NCBI RefSeq assembly: GCF_018223345.1
Contig: NZ_CP073587.1
Coordinates: forward strand, 1,337,001 to 1,401,000
DNA from: Shewanella yunxiaonensis
Lineage (GTDB): Bacteria > Pseudomonadota > Gammaproteobacteria > Enterobacterales > Shewanellaceae
DNA: 64,000 nucleotides
Direction of reading: 5' to 3'
The translations under genes were made by a program, and so were the position numbers. This document shows positions 42,257 through 52,675 of this stretch, one piece after another. The stretch's first letter is position 1, and the number at the start of each line of letters is the position of its first letter. A model generated the notes under the pieces. The model ran no database searches. It was not told where the DNA came from and was given only the letters and a program-made list of their open reading frames with translations.

Positions 42257-42272
42257 TGTGACTTGCGTCACA
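42257..42272 (+). promoter_or_regulatory. CRP-type site upstream of sdhC
   Basis: TGTGACTTGCGTCACA matches the CRP core TGTGA-N6-TCACA exactly. It ends 64 bp before the sdhC GTG, a distance suited to activation of a nearby promoter. Confidence 0.75.
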
Positions 42273-42336
42273 AACTAATTTTCATCAAAATTGGTTCATA
42301 TAACAAAAATGCTCAATGGAGCTGAGTGAGCAGAAC

Positions 42337-42711
42337 GTGAAAAAGCAAAGACCTGTCCATCTAGATCTGCAGACCATTCGCTTTCCGGCGACTGCAATCG
42401 CATCCATCCTCCACCGTGTCTCTGGTGTCATCATGTTATTTGCTGTCGGTATTCTGTTGTGGCTATTAAATGCCTCATTACAGTCCGCCGAGAGCTTTAA
42501 CCATGTGCAAACCATGCTCGATAGCTTCTTTGTAAAGTTTATCCTGTGGGGCATCCTTACTGTACTTGGCTATCACCTGTTGGGCGGTCTTCGCCACCTG
42601 GTGATGGATACCGGTCGCTGGGAAGAACTAGCATCTGGTAAAGCCTCTGCTAAGGCAGTGTTTATACTGGCAATTATATTTTCAGTGTTGGCGGGAGTAT
42701 GGGTATGGTAA
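42337..42711 (+). CDS. sdhC: Succinate dehydrogenase cytochrome b556 subunit
   Basis: Membrane anchor subunit of complex II, 124 residues. The start is taken as GTG 42337 (MKKQRPVHLDLQTIRFP after fMet), preceded by GAGTGAG; the in-frame ATG 42316 has no ribosome binding site. Seen: SILHRVSGVIMLFAVG (haem/quinone-site helix with HRxSG) and GYHLLGGLRHLVMDTG with the haem-ligand His candidate. Three membrane helices are predicted. It overlaps sdhD by 7 bases. Confidence 0.93.
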   Translation: MKKQRPVHLDLQTIRFPATAIASILHRVSGVIMLFAVGILLWLLNASLQSAESFNHVQTMLDSFFVKFILWGILTVLGYHLLGGLRHLVMDTGRWEELASGKASAKAVFILAIIFSVLAGVWVW

Positions 42712-43052
42712 CCAACGCAGCAAGTTTTGGGCGCAGTGGTGTCCATGATTTTATTATGTTGCGAGCAAGTGCAGTTATATTGGCATCCTATGCCGTATTC
42801 CTTGTCGCATTTGCCGCAGTAAGTTCTCCTCTCACCTATGATGTTTGGCATGGTTTGTTTGCTGCTATGCCAATGAAAGTGTTCACTTTGCTAGCCTTGA
42901 TTGCGCTGCTGATCCACGCTTGGATTGGTGTCTGGCAGGTGCTCACTGACTACGTCAAGAACATTTCGCTGCGTGGGGTATTGCAGTTCGTATTTGTGGT
43001 GACTGCCTTTGTTTACCTGGCAGCCGGCATACTGATTGTCTGGGGGGTTTAA
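42705..43052 (+). CDS. sdhD: Succinate dehydrogenase hydrophobic anchor subunit
   Basis: Second membrane anchor of complex II, 115 residues, three predicted helices. Start ATG 42705 (MVTNAASFGRSGVHDFI) overlaps the sdhC end; ATG 42699 is a less likely alternative. The RASA segment and HAWIGVWQVLTDYVK, with a haem-ligand His, fit the SdhD family. Its stop is directly followed by the sdhA start. Confidence 0.92.
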   Translation: MVTNAASFGRSGVHDFIMLRASAVILASYAVFLVAFAAVSSPLTYDVWHGLFAAMPMKVFTLLALIALLIHAWIGVWQVLTDYVKNISLRGVLQFVFVVTAFVYLAAGILIVWGV

Positions 43053-44822
43053 GTGGCTATTCCAGTTCGTGAATTTGATGCAGTTGTTATCGGTGCCGGT
43101 GGTGCTGGTATGCGTGCTGCGCTACAGATTTCTAAAGAAGGCAAGAGCTGTGCGCTTTTGTCTAAAGTATTTCCAACTCGTTCTCATACCGTATCGGCTC
43201 AAGGGGGCATTACAGTAGCGCTGGGTAACGCCCACGAGGACAACTGGCAATACCATATGTACGACACTGTGAAAGGTTCAGACTTTATCGGTGATCAGGA
43301 TGCAATCGAGTATATGTGCCAGACTGGTCCTGAAGCGATTATTGAGCTGGAACATATGGGGCTGCCTTTTTCTCGTTTCGATAACGGTAAAATCTATCAA
43401 CGTCCCTTTGGTGGTCAATCCAGGAATTTTGGTGGTGAACAAGCCGCTCGTACGGCTGCAGCTGCAGACCGTACCGGACACGCATTATTGCACTGCCTGT
43501 ACCAGCAGAACGTAAAAAACAAAACTCAGGTGTTTTCTGAATGGTATGCACTGGATCTGGTAAAAAATGAAGACGGTGCCATTGTCGGTTGCACTGCGAT
43601 GGAAATCGAAACCGGCGATATCGTGTACTTCAAGGCCAAGGCAACGGTTTTGGCTACCGGTGGTGCAGGTCGTATTTTTGCGTCGACTACGAATGCCCAC
43701 ATTAATACGGGTGATGGCGTCGGTATGGCTTCCCGCGCAGGCGTGCAGCTGCAGGACATGGAAATGTGGCAGTTCCATCCTACAGGGATTGCTGGCGCTG
43801 GTGTGCTGGTAACTGAAGGGTGCCGTGGTGAAGGTGGTTACCTGCTGAACAAGGATGGCGAACGTTTTATGGAACGTTATGCGCCCAATGCGAAAGACCT
43901 TGCTTCTCGTGACGTTGTTGCTCGCGCGATGATGACTGAAATTCGTGAAGGTCGTGGCTGTGTCGACGGTGATATCGGTCCACATCTGAAGCTAAAACTT
44001 GATCATCTGGGTAAAGAAACTCTTGAGGCCCGTTTGCCTGGCGTATGCGAATTGTCCCGTACTTTTGCTCATATCGATCCGGCTGATGGTCCAATTCCAG
44101 TAATTCCAACCTGTCACTATATGATGGGTGGCTTGCCAACCCGTGTTACCGGTCAGGTTATCCATCGTAATGAAGATGGTACTGAACAGGATGTAAAAGG
44201 TTTGTTTGCTGTCGGCGAAATTGCCTGTGTATCTGTGCATGGTGCCAACCGTTTAGGTGGTAACTCCCTGTTAGACTTAGTTGTTTTCGGTCGTGCTGCA
44301 GGCCATCATCTCGGCGAAGTGCTGAAAGATGGTGAAAGCCCTAAAGCCGCTACTGAAGAAGAGATCAATAAGTCGCTCGAACGTCTGAATCGCTGGGAAA
44401 GCAATAAAGACGGCGAAGACCCGTTCAAAATCCGTAAAGATTTGCAGATGTGTATGCAGATGCACTTCTCCGTATTCCGCACCGGTGAAGCCATGGCGGA
44501 AGGTCTGGAGGAGCTGCAGCAGATCCGTCAGCGTCTGGCAAATGCCAAGCTGTCTGACAACTCCAAAGAATTCAACACCCAGCGTATTGAATGTCTGGAA
44601 CTCGATAACTTGATGGCGACTGCAATCGCATCGGCTTATGCGGCAAATTACCGTACTGAAAGCCGTGGGGCTCACAGCCGTGAGGATTATCCTGAGCGTG
44701 ATGATGCTAACTGGCTATGTCACAGTCTGTTTGATCCGGTCAGCGAGACCATGAATCGTCGTCCAGTCAACATGGCACCGAAGTTCCGTGAAGCGTTTCC
44801 ACCGAAGAAACGTACCTACTAA
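43053..44822 (+). CDS. sdhA: Succinate dehydrogenase flavoprotein subunit
   Basis: Catalytic subunit of complex II (589 residues): oxidises succinate to fumarate. FAD fold [14 protein letters not shown]; covalent flavin site [12 protein letters not shown] with His45; active-site stretch [21 protein letters not shown]; and [23 protein letters not shown]. The start codon is GTG at 43053, immediately after the sdhD TAA with no gap, implying coupled translation. Confidence 0.97.
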   Translation: MAIPVREFDAVVIGAGGAGMRAALQISKEGKSCALLSKVFPTRSHTVSAQGGITVALGNAHEDNWQYHMYDTVKGSDFIGDQDAIEYMCQTGPEAIIELEHMGLPFSRFDNGKIYQRPFGGQSRNFGGEQAARTAAAADRTGHALLHCLYQQNVKNKTQVFSEWYALDLVKNEDGAIVGCTAMEIETGDIVYFKAKATVLATGGAGRIFASTTNAHINTGDGVGMASRAGVQLQDMEMWQFHPTGIAGAGVLVTEGCRGEGGYLLNKDGERFMERYAPNAKDLASRDVVARAMMTEIREGRGCVDGDIGPHLKLKLDHLGKETLEARLPGVCELSRTFAHIDPADGPIPVIPTCHYMMGGLPTRVTGQVIHRNEDGTEQDVKGLFAVGEIACVSVHGANRLGGNSLLDLVVFGRAAGHHLGEVLKDGESPKAATEEEINKSLERLNRWESNKDGEDPFKIRKDLQMCMQMHFSVFRTGEAMAEGLEELQQIRQRLANAKLSDNSKEFNTQRIECLELDNLMATAIASAYAANYRTESRGAHSREDYPERDDANWLCHSLFDPVSETMNRRPVNMAPKFREAFPPKKRTY

Positions 44823-44834
44823 GGAGTTGTACAG

Positions 44835-45542
44835 ATGAAATTGGATATCGCAGTTTATCGTTACAATCCTGATGTAGATACTAAGCCCTACATGCAGGAT
44901 TACAGCTTGGAAATACCAGACGGCTCTGACCTGATGGTACTGGACGTGCTGTTGAAGCTCAAAGAGCAGGATCCATCGTTAGCTTTTCGCCGCTCATGTC
45001 GTGAAGGGGTTTGTGGCTCTGACGGCATGAATATGAACGGTAAAAACGGTCTGGCCTGTATCACTCACGTATCTTCCTTTAAAGGTAGCAAGCTGGAAAT
45101 CCGGCCATTACCGGGTATGCCAGTAGTGCGTGATCTCGTGGTCGACCTGACTCAGTTCTACAAACAGTATGAAAAGATTAAACCTTACCTGATCAATGAT
45201 GGTAAGCAACCAGTACGTGAGCATTTGCAATCTCCTGAAGAACGCGCACATTTGGATGGGTTGTACGAGTGTATTATGTGTGCTTGTTGTTCTACTGCAT
45301 GTCCGTCATTCTGGTGGAATCCCGATAAGTTCGTTGGTCCTAGCGGTTTGCTACACGCATATCGTTTCCTGATCGACAGTCGTGATACTGCAACTGAAGA
45401 ACGACTGGCGGATTTAGATGACGCATATAGCGTATTCCGTTGTCACGGGATCATGAACTGTGTTGATGTATGTCCAAAAGGGTTGAATCCAACCAAAGCT
45501 ATTGGACATATCAAGTCCATGTTGTTGAAACGGGCGGTATAA
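44835..45542 (+). CDS. sdhB: Succinate dehydrogenase iron-sulfur subunit
   Basis: Electron-transfer subunit of complex II (235 residues). The 2Fe-2S site is RSCREGVCGSDGMNMNGKNG followed by ACITH. The 4Fe-4S and 3Fe-4S sites are CIMCACCSTACPSFWWN and CHGIMNCVDVCPKGLNP. A good ribosome binding site (AAGGAG) precedes the ATG. It is the last gene of sdhCDAB; a hairpin with T-run follows before sucA. Confidence 0.97.
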   Translation: MKLDIAVYRYNPDVDTKPYMQDYSLEIPDGSDLMVLDVLLKLKEQDPSLAFRRSCREGVCGSDGMNMNGKNGLACITHVSSFKGSKLEIRPLPGMPVVRDLVVDLTQFYKQYEKIKPYLINDGKQPVREHLQSPEERAHLDGLYECIMCACCSTACPSFWWNPDKFVGPSGLLHAYRFLIDSRDTATEERLADLDDAYSVFRCHGIMNCVDVCPKGLNPTKAIGHIKSMLLKRAV

Positions 45543-45586
45543 ATGCAAGAAGACAGCCAATCATCCATAATGGTATAGGCTCGTCT

Positions 45587-45625
45587 AGAGTCACTTCTTC
45601 CTAGCGGAGAGGTGGCTCTATTTTG
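45587..45625 (+). terminator. Strong terminator-like hairpin between sdhB and sucA
   Basis: A stem of about 14 bp, including three G-T pairs, pairs AGAGTCACTTCTTC (45587-45600) with GGAGAGGTGGCTCT (45606-45619) and is followed by ATTTTG. This is an intrinsic terminator or attenuator inside an otherwise collinear TCA-cycle cluster. Confidence 0.7.
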
Positions 45626-45730
45626 TATGTAAAGGACAACAACTTGCCGCGCAATACGGAGATTTCTCTGGCGGTCTTTATCTGATGAACATCAGGCAAT
45701 GCACCTATAGCAAGATTTAAAGGAACAGAA

Positions 45731-48553
45731 ATGCACCAAGGCATCATGAAAGCTTGGCTCGAATCCTCCCACTTGAATGGGGCGAACTCGACCTATGTAG
45801 AAGAGATGTATGAAGCCTATCAAGAAGACCCAGAGTCAGTCTCCGCAGACTGGCGTGCGGTTTTTGATAACCTCCCTCCCGTCAATGGTGCGTCATCCGA
45901 TGTACCGGAAGCAGCCCACTCCAAGATCCGTGACTATTTCCGTTCTCTCGCTACGGAAGGGCGCCATAAAGGTGCCGCTAGAGTGTCCGATCCCGAAGTG
46001 GATGCTAAGCAGGTTAAGGTTCTGCAGCTCATTAACGCCTATCGTTTCCGTGGTCACCAAAATGCTAACCTCGACCCATTGGAGTTGTGGAAGCGTGATA
46101 AGGTTGCGGAATTGGATCCGGCCTTCCACGGTTTAACCGCCGAGGATATGCAGCGTGAATTCAACACCGGGTCATTTGACCATGGTGGCGAAACCATGAA
46201 ACTGGCAGATTTGCTGAATTCGTTGAAGGCAACCTACTGTGGTTCCATCGGCGCAGAATACATGCATATCACCGATACCGAAGAGAAACGTTGGATCCAG
46301 CATCGTCTTGAACCAACACTTGGTAAGGCCAGTTACGACCAAAAAGTAAAACACCGTATTCTTGAAGGGCTGAATGCTGCCGAGGGTATGGAAAAATATC
46401 TCGGGGCAAAATTCCCCGGAGCTAAGCGTTTCTCACTGGAAGGTGGTGACACGCTGGTACCTATGCTGCGTGAGATTATTTATCGCGCCGGTGATGCAGG
46501 TACGAAAGAGATTGTTATCGGTATGGCTCACCGTGGCCGACTGAACGTGCTGGTCAACATTCTCGGTAAACGTCCTGCAGAATTGTTTGACGAATTTGCT
46601 GGAAAACACCATGACAATTTAGGTTCTGGTGACGTGAAATACCATCAGGGCTTCTCATCTGATTTCGAAACTCCCGGTGGCAATGTCCATCTGGCGTTGG
46701 CGTTTAACCCTTCACATCTGGAAATTGTTAATCCGGTCGTCATGGGTTCTGTACGGGCGCGTCAGGATCGCCGTGGTTGTACCGATGGTTTGCAGGTGAT
46801 GCCAATCACTATTCATGGTGATTCAGCTATTACCGGTCAGGGCATCGTCCAAGAAACTTTCAACATGTCCCAAACTCGGGCATATAAAGTTGGTGGTTCC
46901 ATCCGGATTGTGGTGAATAACCAGGTGGGCTTTACTACCTCTAATCACCAGGACGTGCGTTCTACCGAATATTCTACTGATATCGCCAAGATGGTGCAGG
47001 CACCAATTTTCCACGTCAATGCAGATGATCCAGAAGCGGTTGCCTTCATTGCACAGTTGGCAGTCGATTTCCGTAATACCTTTAAACGTGACATTTTAAT
47101 CGATCTGGTTTGTTACCGTCGTCATGGTCACAACGAAGCGGATGAACCAAGTGCCACTCAGCCGCTGATGTATAGCAAGATTAAAAAGCATCCCACCACA
47201 CGTAAGATCTATGCCGATAATCTGATCAACCAGCAAAGTATTTCAGCTGAAGAAGTCACTGCGATGGTCAACGATTATCGCGATGCCTTGGATAAAGGCG
47301 ACTGTGTAGTTAAAGAGTGGCGGCCAATGACGCTGCACACTGTGGACTGGACTCCTTACTTGAATCGTGAGTGGGATGAAGTCTACGATGCCACCGTACC
47401 TCTGGAACATTTAAAAGAGCTGGCAAGTAAAATCAGTGATGTGCCAGAAGGCTTTAAACTGCAGTCGCGGGTCGAGAAAATCTATTCTGATCGTAAGTCC
47501 ATGGCTGCCGGTGAGAAATTACTGGACTGGGGGGCTGCTGAGACTCTGGCTTATGCAACAATTCTTGAATTGCGTAAACGGGTAAGGATCAGTGGTCAAG
47601 ACTCCGGCCGTGGTACTTTCTTCCATCGCCATTCCGTACTGCATAATCAGAATGACGGCACTACCTATCTGCCGTTGCGTAATGTTGCTGACAAGCAGGG
47701 CCCATTTGATATCAATGACTCCGTATTATCAGAAGCGTCCGTGCTGGCATTTGAATACGGTTACGCCACTGCTGAGCCGGAAGGTTTGGGTATTTGGGAA
47801 GCACAGTTTGGTGACTTTGCTAACTGTGCGCAGGTCGTGATTGACCAGTTCCTGTCTTCTGGTGAACAGAAGTGGGGCCGTTTGTGTGGTCTCACCATGT
47901 TGTTGCCTCACGGTTATGAAGGTCAGGGGCCTGAACATTCCAGTGCGCGTCTGGAGCGTTTCCTGCAGTTATGCGCTAACCACAACATGCAAGTGTGTGT
48001 ACCTTCAACGCCAGCGCAGGTCTACCACATGCTAAGGCGTCAGGTTGTACGTCCTATGCGTCGTCCGTTAGTGGTGATGTCACCTAAATCGTTGTTACGT
48101 CATCCGCTGGCAGTTTCGTCATTAGAGGAACTGGCCGAAGGGACTTTCCAGAACGTCATTGCTGAAGTTGACAGTTTGGACCCAACTAAGGTTGACCGTG
48201 TAGTTTTCTGTAGCGGTAAAGTCTACTACGAACTGCTGGAACGCCGCCGTAAAGAGAATATTGATAACGTTGCCATTATTCGTATTGAACAGCTGTATCC
48301 GTTCCCGCATGAAGAACTGGCAAAAGTGCTGGCCGATTACCAGCATGTGAAAGATTTTGTTTGGTGTCAGGAAGAACCTCAGAACCAAGGCGCTTGGTAT
48401 TGCAGCCAGCATCATTTCTGGACCGCAATCCCTAAAGGTGCACAGCTGAGTTATGCTGGCCGTGAAGCTTCGGCAGCGCCAGCTTGTGGTTATCCTGAGT
48501 TGCATACGCACCAGCAAGAATCTTTGATTATCAGCGCATTAAATCTGAAGTAA
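45731..48553 (+). CDS. sucA: 2-oxoglutarate dehydrogenase E1 component
   Basis: Thiamine-diphosphate-dependent decarboxylase of the 2-oxoglutarate dehydrogenase complex (940 residues). The N-terminal segment MKAWLESSHLNGANSTYVEEMYEAYQEDP is the E1o entry. TPP and metal features include GMAHRGRLNVLVN, GDSAITGQGIVQETFN and RRHGHNEADEPSATQP. C-terminal transketolase-like features include HNQNDGTTYLPL and LLPHGYEGQGPEHSSARLERFLQ. ATG 45731 has AAAGGA upstream. It forms sucABCD with the next genes. Confidence 0.97.
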   Translation: MHQGIMKAWLESSHLNGANSTYVEEMYEAYQEDPESVSADWRAVFDNLPPVNGASSDVPEAAHSKIRDYFRSLATEGRHKGAARVSDPEVDAKQVKVLQLINAYRFRGHQNANLDPLELWKRDKVAELDPAFHGLTAEDMQREFNTGSFDHGGETMKLADLLNSLKATYCGSIGAEYMHITDTEEKRWIQHRLEPTLGKASYDQKVKHRILEGLNAAEGMEKYLGAKFPGAKRFSLEGGDTLVPMLREIIYRAGDAGTKEIVIGMAHRGRLNVLVNILGKRPAELFDEFAGKHHDNLGSGDVKYHQGFSSDFETPGGNVHLALAFNPSHLEIVNPVVMGSVRARQDRRGCTDGLQVMPITIHGDSAITGQGIVQETFNMSQTRAYKVGGSIRIVVNNQVGFTTSNHQDVRSTEYSTDIAKMVQAPIFHVNADDPEAVAFIAQLAVDFRNTFKRDILIDLVCYRRHGHNEADEPSATQPLMYSKIKKHPTTRKIYADNLINQQSISAEEVTAMVNDYRDALDKGDCVVKEWRPMTLHTVDWTPYLNREWDEVYDATVPLEHLKELASKISDVPEGFKLQSRVEKIYSDRKSMAAGEKLLDWGAAETLAYATILELRKRVRISGQDSGRGTFFHRHSVLHNQNDGTTYLPLRNVADKQGPFDINDSVLSEASVLAFEYGYATAEPEGLGIWEAQFGDFANCAQVVIDQFLSSGEQKWGRLCGLTMLLPHGYEGQGPEHSSARLERFLQLCANHNMQVCVPSTPAQVYHMLRRQVVRPMRRPLVVMSPKSLLRHPLAVSSLEELAEGTFQNVIAEVDSLDPTKVDRVVFCSGKVYYELLERRRKENIDNVAIIRIEQLYPFPHEELAKVLADYQHVKDFVWCQEEPQNQGAWYCSQHHFWTAIPKGAQLSYAGREASAAPACGYPELHTHQQESLIISALNLK

Positions 48554-48580
48554 TAAATTTTTTAAAAAGGAAAGCGTTCC

Positions 48581-49777
48581 ATGAGTATCGAAATCAAGGT
48601 ACCAGTTCTGCCAGAATCCGTAGCCGATGCGACTATTGCCACCTGGCATGTGAAGCCCGGTGAGGCGGTGACCCGTGATCAGAATCTGGTGGACATCGAA
48701 ACCGACAAAGTTGTACTGGAAGTGGTTGCGCCGGAAGACGGTTGCATCAGTGAATTTTTGGCTCAGGAAGGTGAAACCGTACTGGCTGAACAAGTGATCG
48801 CCAAATTTGAACCCGGTGCCGTTGTTGGTCAAGAAGTGACTAAAGCCCAGGCCGAAGCCAGCGCACCAAAAGCTGAAGCGGTTGCTGCTGAAGAAAGCAA
48901 CGATGCACTGAGTCCCTCTGTACGCCGGTTGGTTGCTGAACATAACGTAGACCCTAGCAAAGTTAAAGGTACCGGTGTCGGCGGCCGTATCACTAAAGAA
49001 GACGTAGAAGCCTATGTGAAATCTGCTGGAAAGGCTGCCCCTGCAGCGGCCCCCGCACCAGTAGAGCTGGCTGGCGATCGTAGTGAGAAACGTGTGCCCA
49101 TGACTCGTCTGCGCAAGACCATTGCTACTCGTCTGCTGGAAGCAAAAAACTCTACCGCGATGTTGACCACATTTAACGAAGTCAACATGAAGCCAATCAT
49201 GGATATTCGTAAGAAATATCAAGACGTATTTGAGAAAAAGCACGGTATCCGTCTTGGCTTTATGTCGTTCTATGTAAAAGCGGTAACTGAAGCACTGAAA
49301 CGTTATCCAGAAGTGAATGCGTCCATTGACGGTGACGATTTGGTGTATCACAACTATTTCGATGTCAGCATTGCGGTATCTACCCCACGTGGTCTGGTAA
49401 CGCCAGTACTGCGTGATACCGATACCTTGACTCTGGCTGATATGGAAAAAGCCATCCGCGATCTCGCTATCAAAGGCCGCGACGGTAAGTTGACCGTTGA
49501 CGATATGATGGGCGGTAACTTTACCATCACTAACGGCGGTGTATTCGGCTCCCTGATGTCTACACCAATCCTGAATTTGCCACAGAGCGCAATTCTGGGT
49601 ATGCACGCGATTAAAGATCGTCCGATGGCTGTAAATGGTCAGGTGGAAATCCTGCCCATGATGTACCTGGCTCTTTCCTATGACCACCGTATCGTTGATG
49701 GTCGTGAGTCAGTTGGTTTCCTAGTGACCGTCAAGGATTTACTGGAAGACCCAACCCGTCTGCTGCTTGACCTGTAA
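48581..49777 (+). CDS. sucB: 2-oxoglutarate dehydrogenase E2 (dihydrolipoamide succinyltransferase)
   Basis: E2 core of the 2-oxoglutarate dehydrogenase complex (398 residues). One lipoyl domain with the lipoylated Lys43 in [11 protein letters not shown], then a linker rich in Ala/Glu/Pro, a peripheral subunit-binding domain ([20 protein letters not shown]), and the catalytic domain ending [12 protein letters not shown] (catalytic His369, Asp373). The ribosome binding site AAAAAGGAAA sits 10 bases before the ATG. It is followed by an RNA hairpin before sucC. Confidence 0.97.
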   Translation: MSIEIKVPVLPESVADATIATWHVKPGEAVTRDQNLVDIETDKVVLEVVAPEDGCISEFLAQEGETVLAEQVIAKFEPGAVVGQEVTKAQAEASAPKAEAVAAEESNDALSPSVRRLVAEHNVDPSKVKGTGVGGRITKEDVEAYVKSAGKAAPAAAPAPVELAGDRSEKRVPMTRLRKTIATRLLEAKNSTAMLTTFNEVNMKPIMDIRKKYQDVFEKKHGIRLGFMSFYVKAVTEALKRYPEVNASIDGDDLVYHNYFDVSIAVSTPRGLVTPVLRDTDTLTLADMEKAIRDLAIKGRDGKLTVDDMMGGNFTITNGGVFGSLMSTPILNLPQSAILGMHAIKDRPMAVNGQVEILPMMYLALSYDHRIVDGRESVGFLVTVKDLLEDPTRLLLDL

Positions 49778-49804
49778 GGGGGACTACAGGCAGTGATCTC
49801 GTAG

Positions 49805-49824
49805 CTGGCCCGTTCGCGGGCCAG
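49805..49824 (+). other. RNA hairpin with UUCG loop between sucB and sucC
   Basis: Perfect 8-bp stem CTGGCCCG / CGGGCCAG around TTCG, 27 bp after sucB and 33 bp before sucC. No T-run follows, so it is more likely an mRNA processing or stabilising element than a terminator. Confidence 0.65.
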
Positions 49825-49857
49825 TTGGACTGAAACGTTGTAAACGGATAAATCATC

Positions 49858-51024
49858 ATGAATTTGCATGAGTATCAGGCAAAAGCCTTATTTGCTGAAT
49901 ATGGTTTACCAGTGTCTGAGGGCTTCGCTTGCGATACCCCTCAGGAAGCTGTGGAAGCAGCTGGACACATTGGTGGCGACAAATGGGTCGTAAAATGTCA
50001 GGTGCATGCCGGTGGCCGCGGTAAGGCTGGCGGTGTAAAGGTAACCGGAGATAAAGAAGAGATCCGCGCCTTTGCTGAAAAATGGCTAGGCAAGAATCTG
50101 GTTACTTATCAAACCGATGAAAAAGGACAGCCAGTTGCTAAAATTTTGGTAGAAAGCTGTACTGACATCGCTAATGAACTGTATCTGGGTGCTGTGGTTG
50201 ACCGTGCTTCCCGTCGTGTAGTGTTTATGGCATCTACCGAAGGTGGCGTGGAAATTGAGAAAGTTGCTGAAGAAACGCCAGAGCTGATCCATAAAGCGGT
50301 AATTGATCCAATTACTGGCCCTCAGCCTTTTCAAGGTCGTGATCTGGCGTTCAAACTGGGGCTGAATGCTAATCAGGTAAAACAGTTCACCAAGATCTTT
50401 ATGGGTCTGGCGACCATGTTCCTGGATTATGATTTTGCATTGCTGGAAATCAACCCACTGGTTATCACTACCGAAGGCAACCTGCATTGCCTGGACGGTA
50501 AGATCGGTGTTGATAGCAACGCGCTGTTCCGCCAGCCAAAAATCAAAGATATGCACGATCCTTCACAGGATGACCCACGCGAAGCTCATGCGGCTAAATT
50601 CGAACTGAACTACGTGGCACTCGACGGTAACGTCGGCTGTATGGTGAATGGTGCTGGTCTGGCAATGGGGACTATGGACATTGTCAATCTGCACGGCGGT
50701 AAACCAGCTAACTTCCTCGATGTTGGTGGCGGTGCAACTAAAGAACGTGTATCAGAAGCATTCAAGATCATTCTGTCAGACAGCAATGTGAAAGCCGTAC
50801 TGGTTAATATCTTCGGCGGTATCGTGCGTTGTGACATGATCGCGGAAGGTATTATCGGTGCCGTGAAAGACGTTGGTGTTAACGTACCCGTTGTCGTGCG
50901 TCTTGAAGGTACCAACGCCGAATTGGGTGCCAAGGTGCTCGCTGAATCCGGTCTGGACATTATTGCTGCCAAGAGTCTGACCGACGCTGCTCAGCAAGTA
51001 GTTAAAGCTGTGGAGGGCAAATAA
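49858..51024 (+). CDS. sucC: Succinyl-CoA synthetase beta subunit
   Basis: Succinyl-CoA synthetase subunit carrying the ATP-grasp domain and the succinate site (388 residues). Seen: [16 protein letters not shown] entry, [16 protein letters not shown] (ATP-grasp), [12 protein letters not shown] and [15 protein letters not shown]. The stop overlaps the sucD start by one base (TAATG). Confidence 0.97.
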   Translation: MNLHEYQAKALFAEYGLPVSEGFACDTPQEAVEAAGHIGGDKWVVKCQVHAGGRGKAGGVKVTGDKEEIRAFAEKWLGKNLVTYQTDEKGQPVAKILVESCTDIANELYLGAVVDRASRRVVFMASTEGGVEIEKVAEETPELIHKAVIDPITGPQPFQGRDLAFKLGLNANQVKQFTKIFMGLATMFLDYDFALLEINPLVITTEGNLHCLDGKIGVDSNALFRQPKIKDMHDPSQDDPREAHAAKFELNYVALDGNVGCMVNGAGLAMGTMDIVNLHGGKPANFLDVGGGATKERVSEAFKIILSDSNVKAVLVNIFGGIVRCDMIAEGIIGAVKDVGVNVPVVVRLEGTNAELGAKVLAESGLDIIAAKSLTDAAQQVVKAVEGK

Positions 51025-51896
51025 TGTCAGTTTTAGTCAATAAAGATACCAAGGTTATCTGTCAGGGTTTCACTGGCGGTCAAGGCACTTTCCACTCTGA
51101 ACAGGCATTGGCCTACGGTACTCAACTGGTTGGCGGTGTGTCACCTGGTAAAGGTGGTTCTACTCATCTGGGCCTGCCAGTATTTAATACCGTAAAAGAT
51201 GCTGTTGCTGGCACTGGTGCAACTGCGTCGGTGATTTATGTTCCCGCCCCTTTCTGTAAAGATGCCATCCTTGAAGCCATCGATAGCGGTATTCAGCTGA
51301 TTGTTTGTATCACCGAAGGTATTCCTACACTGGATATGCTGCAGGTTAAAGTGAAGTTGGAACAGACTGGTGTACGCATGATCGGTCCTAACTGCCCTGG
51401 TGTTATCACCCCCGGCGAATGCAAAATCGGCATCATGCCTGGTCATATCCACAAGCCTGGTAAAGTAGGTATTGTATCTCGTTCCGGTACTCTGACTTAT
51501 GAAGCAGTAAAACAAACTACCGATGAAGGCTTTGGTCAATCTACCTGTGTAGGTATCGGTGGTGACCCAATTCCTGGCACTAACTTCATCGACGTGCTGG
51601 AAATGTTCCAGAACGATCCTCAGACTGAAGCCATTGTCATGATCGGTGAAATCGGTGGTACTGCAGAAGAAGAAGCTGCAGCATACATTAAAGCCAATGT
51701 GACTAAGCCCGTTGTGTCATACATTGCTGGGGTGACTGCTCCTGCGGGTAAGCGCATGGGACATGCTGGTGCCATTATTGCCGGTGGTAAAGGTACTGCA
51801 GCTGATAAGTTTGCTGCATTGGAAGCCGCTGGCGTGACGACTGTTCGCTCTCTGGCTGACATTGGTAAAGCGCTGCGTGAAAAGACTGGTTGGTAA
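51024..51896 (+). CDS. sucD: Succinyl-CoA synthetase alpha subunit
   Basis: CoA-binding subunit of succinyl-CoA synthetase (290 residues) with the phosphorylated His247 in [13 protein letters not shown]. CoA-site segments [14 protein letters not shown] and [20 protein letters not shown] are visible. It is translationally coupled to sucC by TAATG. It is the last gene of the cluster and is followed by a strong terminator. Confidence 0.97.
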   Translation: MSVLVNKDTKVICQGFTGGQGTFHSEQALAYGTQLVGGVSPGKGGSTHLGLPVFNTVKDAVAGTGATASVIYVPAPFCKDAILEAIDSGIQLIVCITEGIPTLDMLQVKVKLEQTGVRMIGPNCPGVITPGECKIGIMPGHIHKPGKVGIVSRSGTLTYEAVKQTTDEGFGQSTCVGIGGDPIPGTNFIDVLEMFQNDPQTEAIVMIGEIGGTAEEEAAAYIKANVTKPVVSYIAGVTAPAGKRMGHAGAIIAGGKGTAADKFAALEAAGVTTVRSLADIGKALREKTGW

Positions 51897-51911
51897 TATC
51901 CAATCGGCATT

Positions 51912-51939
51912 AAAAAAGGCACCGAAAGGTGCCTTTTTT
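51912..51939 (+). terminator. sucABCD terminator
   Basis: Perfect 12-bp stem AAAAAAGGCACC / GGTGCCTTTTTT with a GAAA tetraloop, 15 bp after the sucD stop. Confidence 0.93.
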
Positions 51940-51995
51940 GTAAGTTAAGCGAATCAGGCTCTGACCCACTTTACAGCATTCATCTGCTGAGATGA

Positions 51996-52427
51996 TTACT
52001 CTTCGCCGTGATCGCATTTACCATCGGTACTGACACCGTAAAGATACAAGCTGTGGTTGGTCAGTTTAATATTATGTTTGCTGGCAATCTCTTTTTGACG
52101 GCGTTCTATCACTTCGTCAGTAAATTCCATCACTTTACCGCATGTCAGACATACCAGATGATCATGATGCTCTTGGGTTGCCAGTTCGAAGACTGCTTTA
52201 CCGCTTTCAAAATGGTGGCGTGTCACAATACCAGCATCATCAAACTGGTTTAGCACTCGATAAACCGTCGCCAGTCCTATCTCTTCACCCATGTCCAGCA
52301 ATTTTTTATACAGATCTTCAGCACTGATGTGCTGATTTTCTGGACCCTGCATCAGTTCGAGGATCTTGACCCGAGGCAGGGTGACTTTCAATCCAGCTTT
52401 TTTTAGTGCCTGATTTCCATCTGTCAT
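51996..52427 (-). CDS. fur: Ferric uptake regulator Fur
   Basis: Iron-responsive repressor of 143 residues. Winged-helix N-terminus LKKAGLKVTLPRVKILELMQ, DNA-recognition region GLATVYRVLNQFDDAGIV, metal sites HHFESG and HHDHLVCLTCGKVMEF with the CxxC pair. The C-terminal tail GKCDHGEE lacks the second CxxxxC of the E. coli protein. It is convergent with sucD and divergent from cobB. No classic Fur box was recognised upstream by eye. Confidence 0.95.
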   Translation of the reverse strand: MTDGNQALKKAGLKVTLPRVKILELMQGPENQHISAEDLYKKLLDMGEEIGLATVYRVLNQFDDAGIVTRHHFESGKAVFELATQEHHDHLVCLTCGKVMEFTDEVIERRQKEIASKHNIKLTNHSLYLYGVSTDGKCDHGEE

Positions 52428-52675
52428 GGTTTATCTCTTCTTGCGGAACCCTTTGTTGAACTAGCGGTTCGGAATTGGATAGTAGATTTCATTATATGGG
52501 GCTTATTCAAAAACTTAAACCTTTGTTGGCGTTTTTGCGAGCATCTGTTACCCATTTATCGTTCCTTGTGGTAAAAGCTGGTTTTTACCATTAATTCTGG
52601 TGTGGTTATACCAAGGCACAATTGTTCCTGTATGGGGCAACATGCAAGATGACAAAAAAACAACAGGGGTAGGGG

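Larger units (their letters stand above)
41908..42336. other. Divergent regulatory region between gltA and sdhC
   Basis: About 430 bp of AT-rich DNA with no gene. It holds the promoters for gltA (minus) and sdhCDAB (plus) and two CRP-type sites. No other feature could be supported; ArcA-type repeats may exist but were not clear to me. Confidence 0.75.

Noticed and set aside
48539-49687. Long open frame (382 codons) antisense to sucB
   Set aside because: It lies entirely opposite a clear E2 gene, its composition is unlike a protein family, and such frames are common opposite high-GC-third-position genes.
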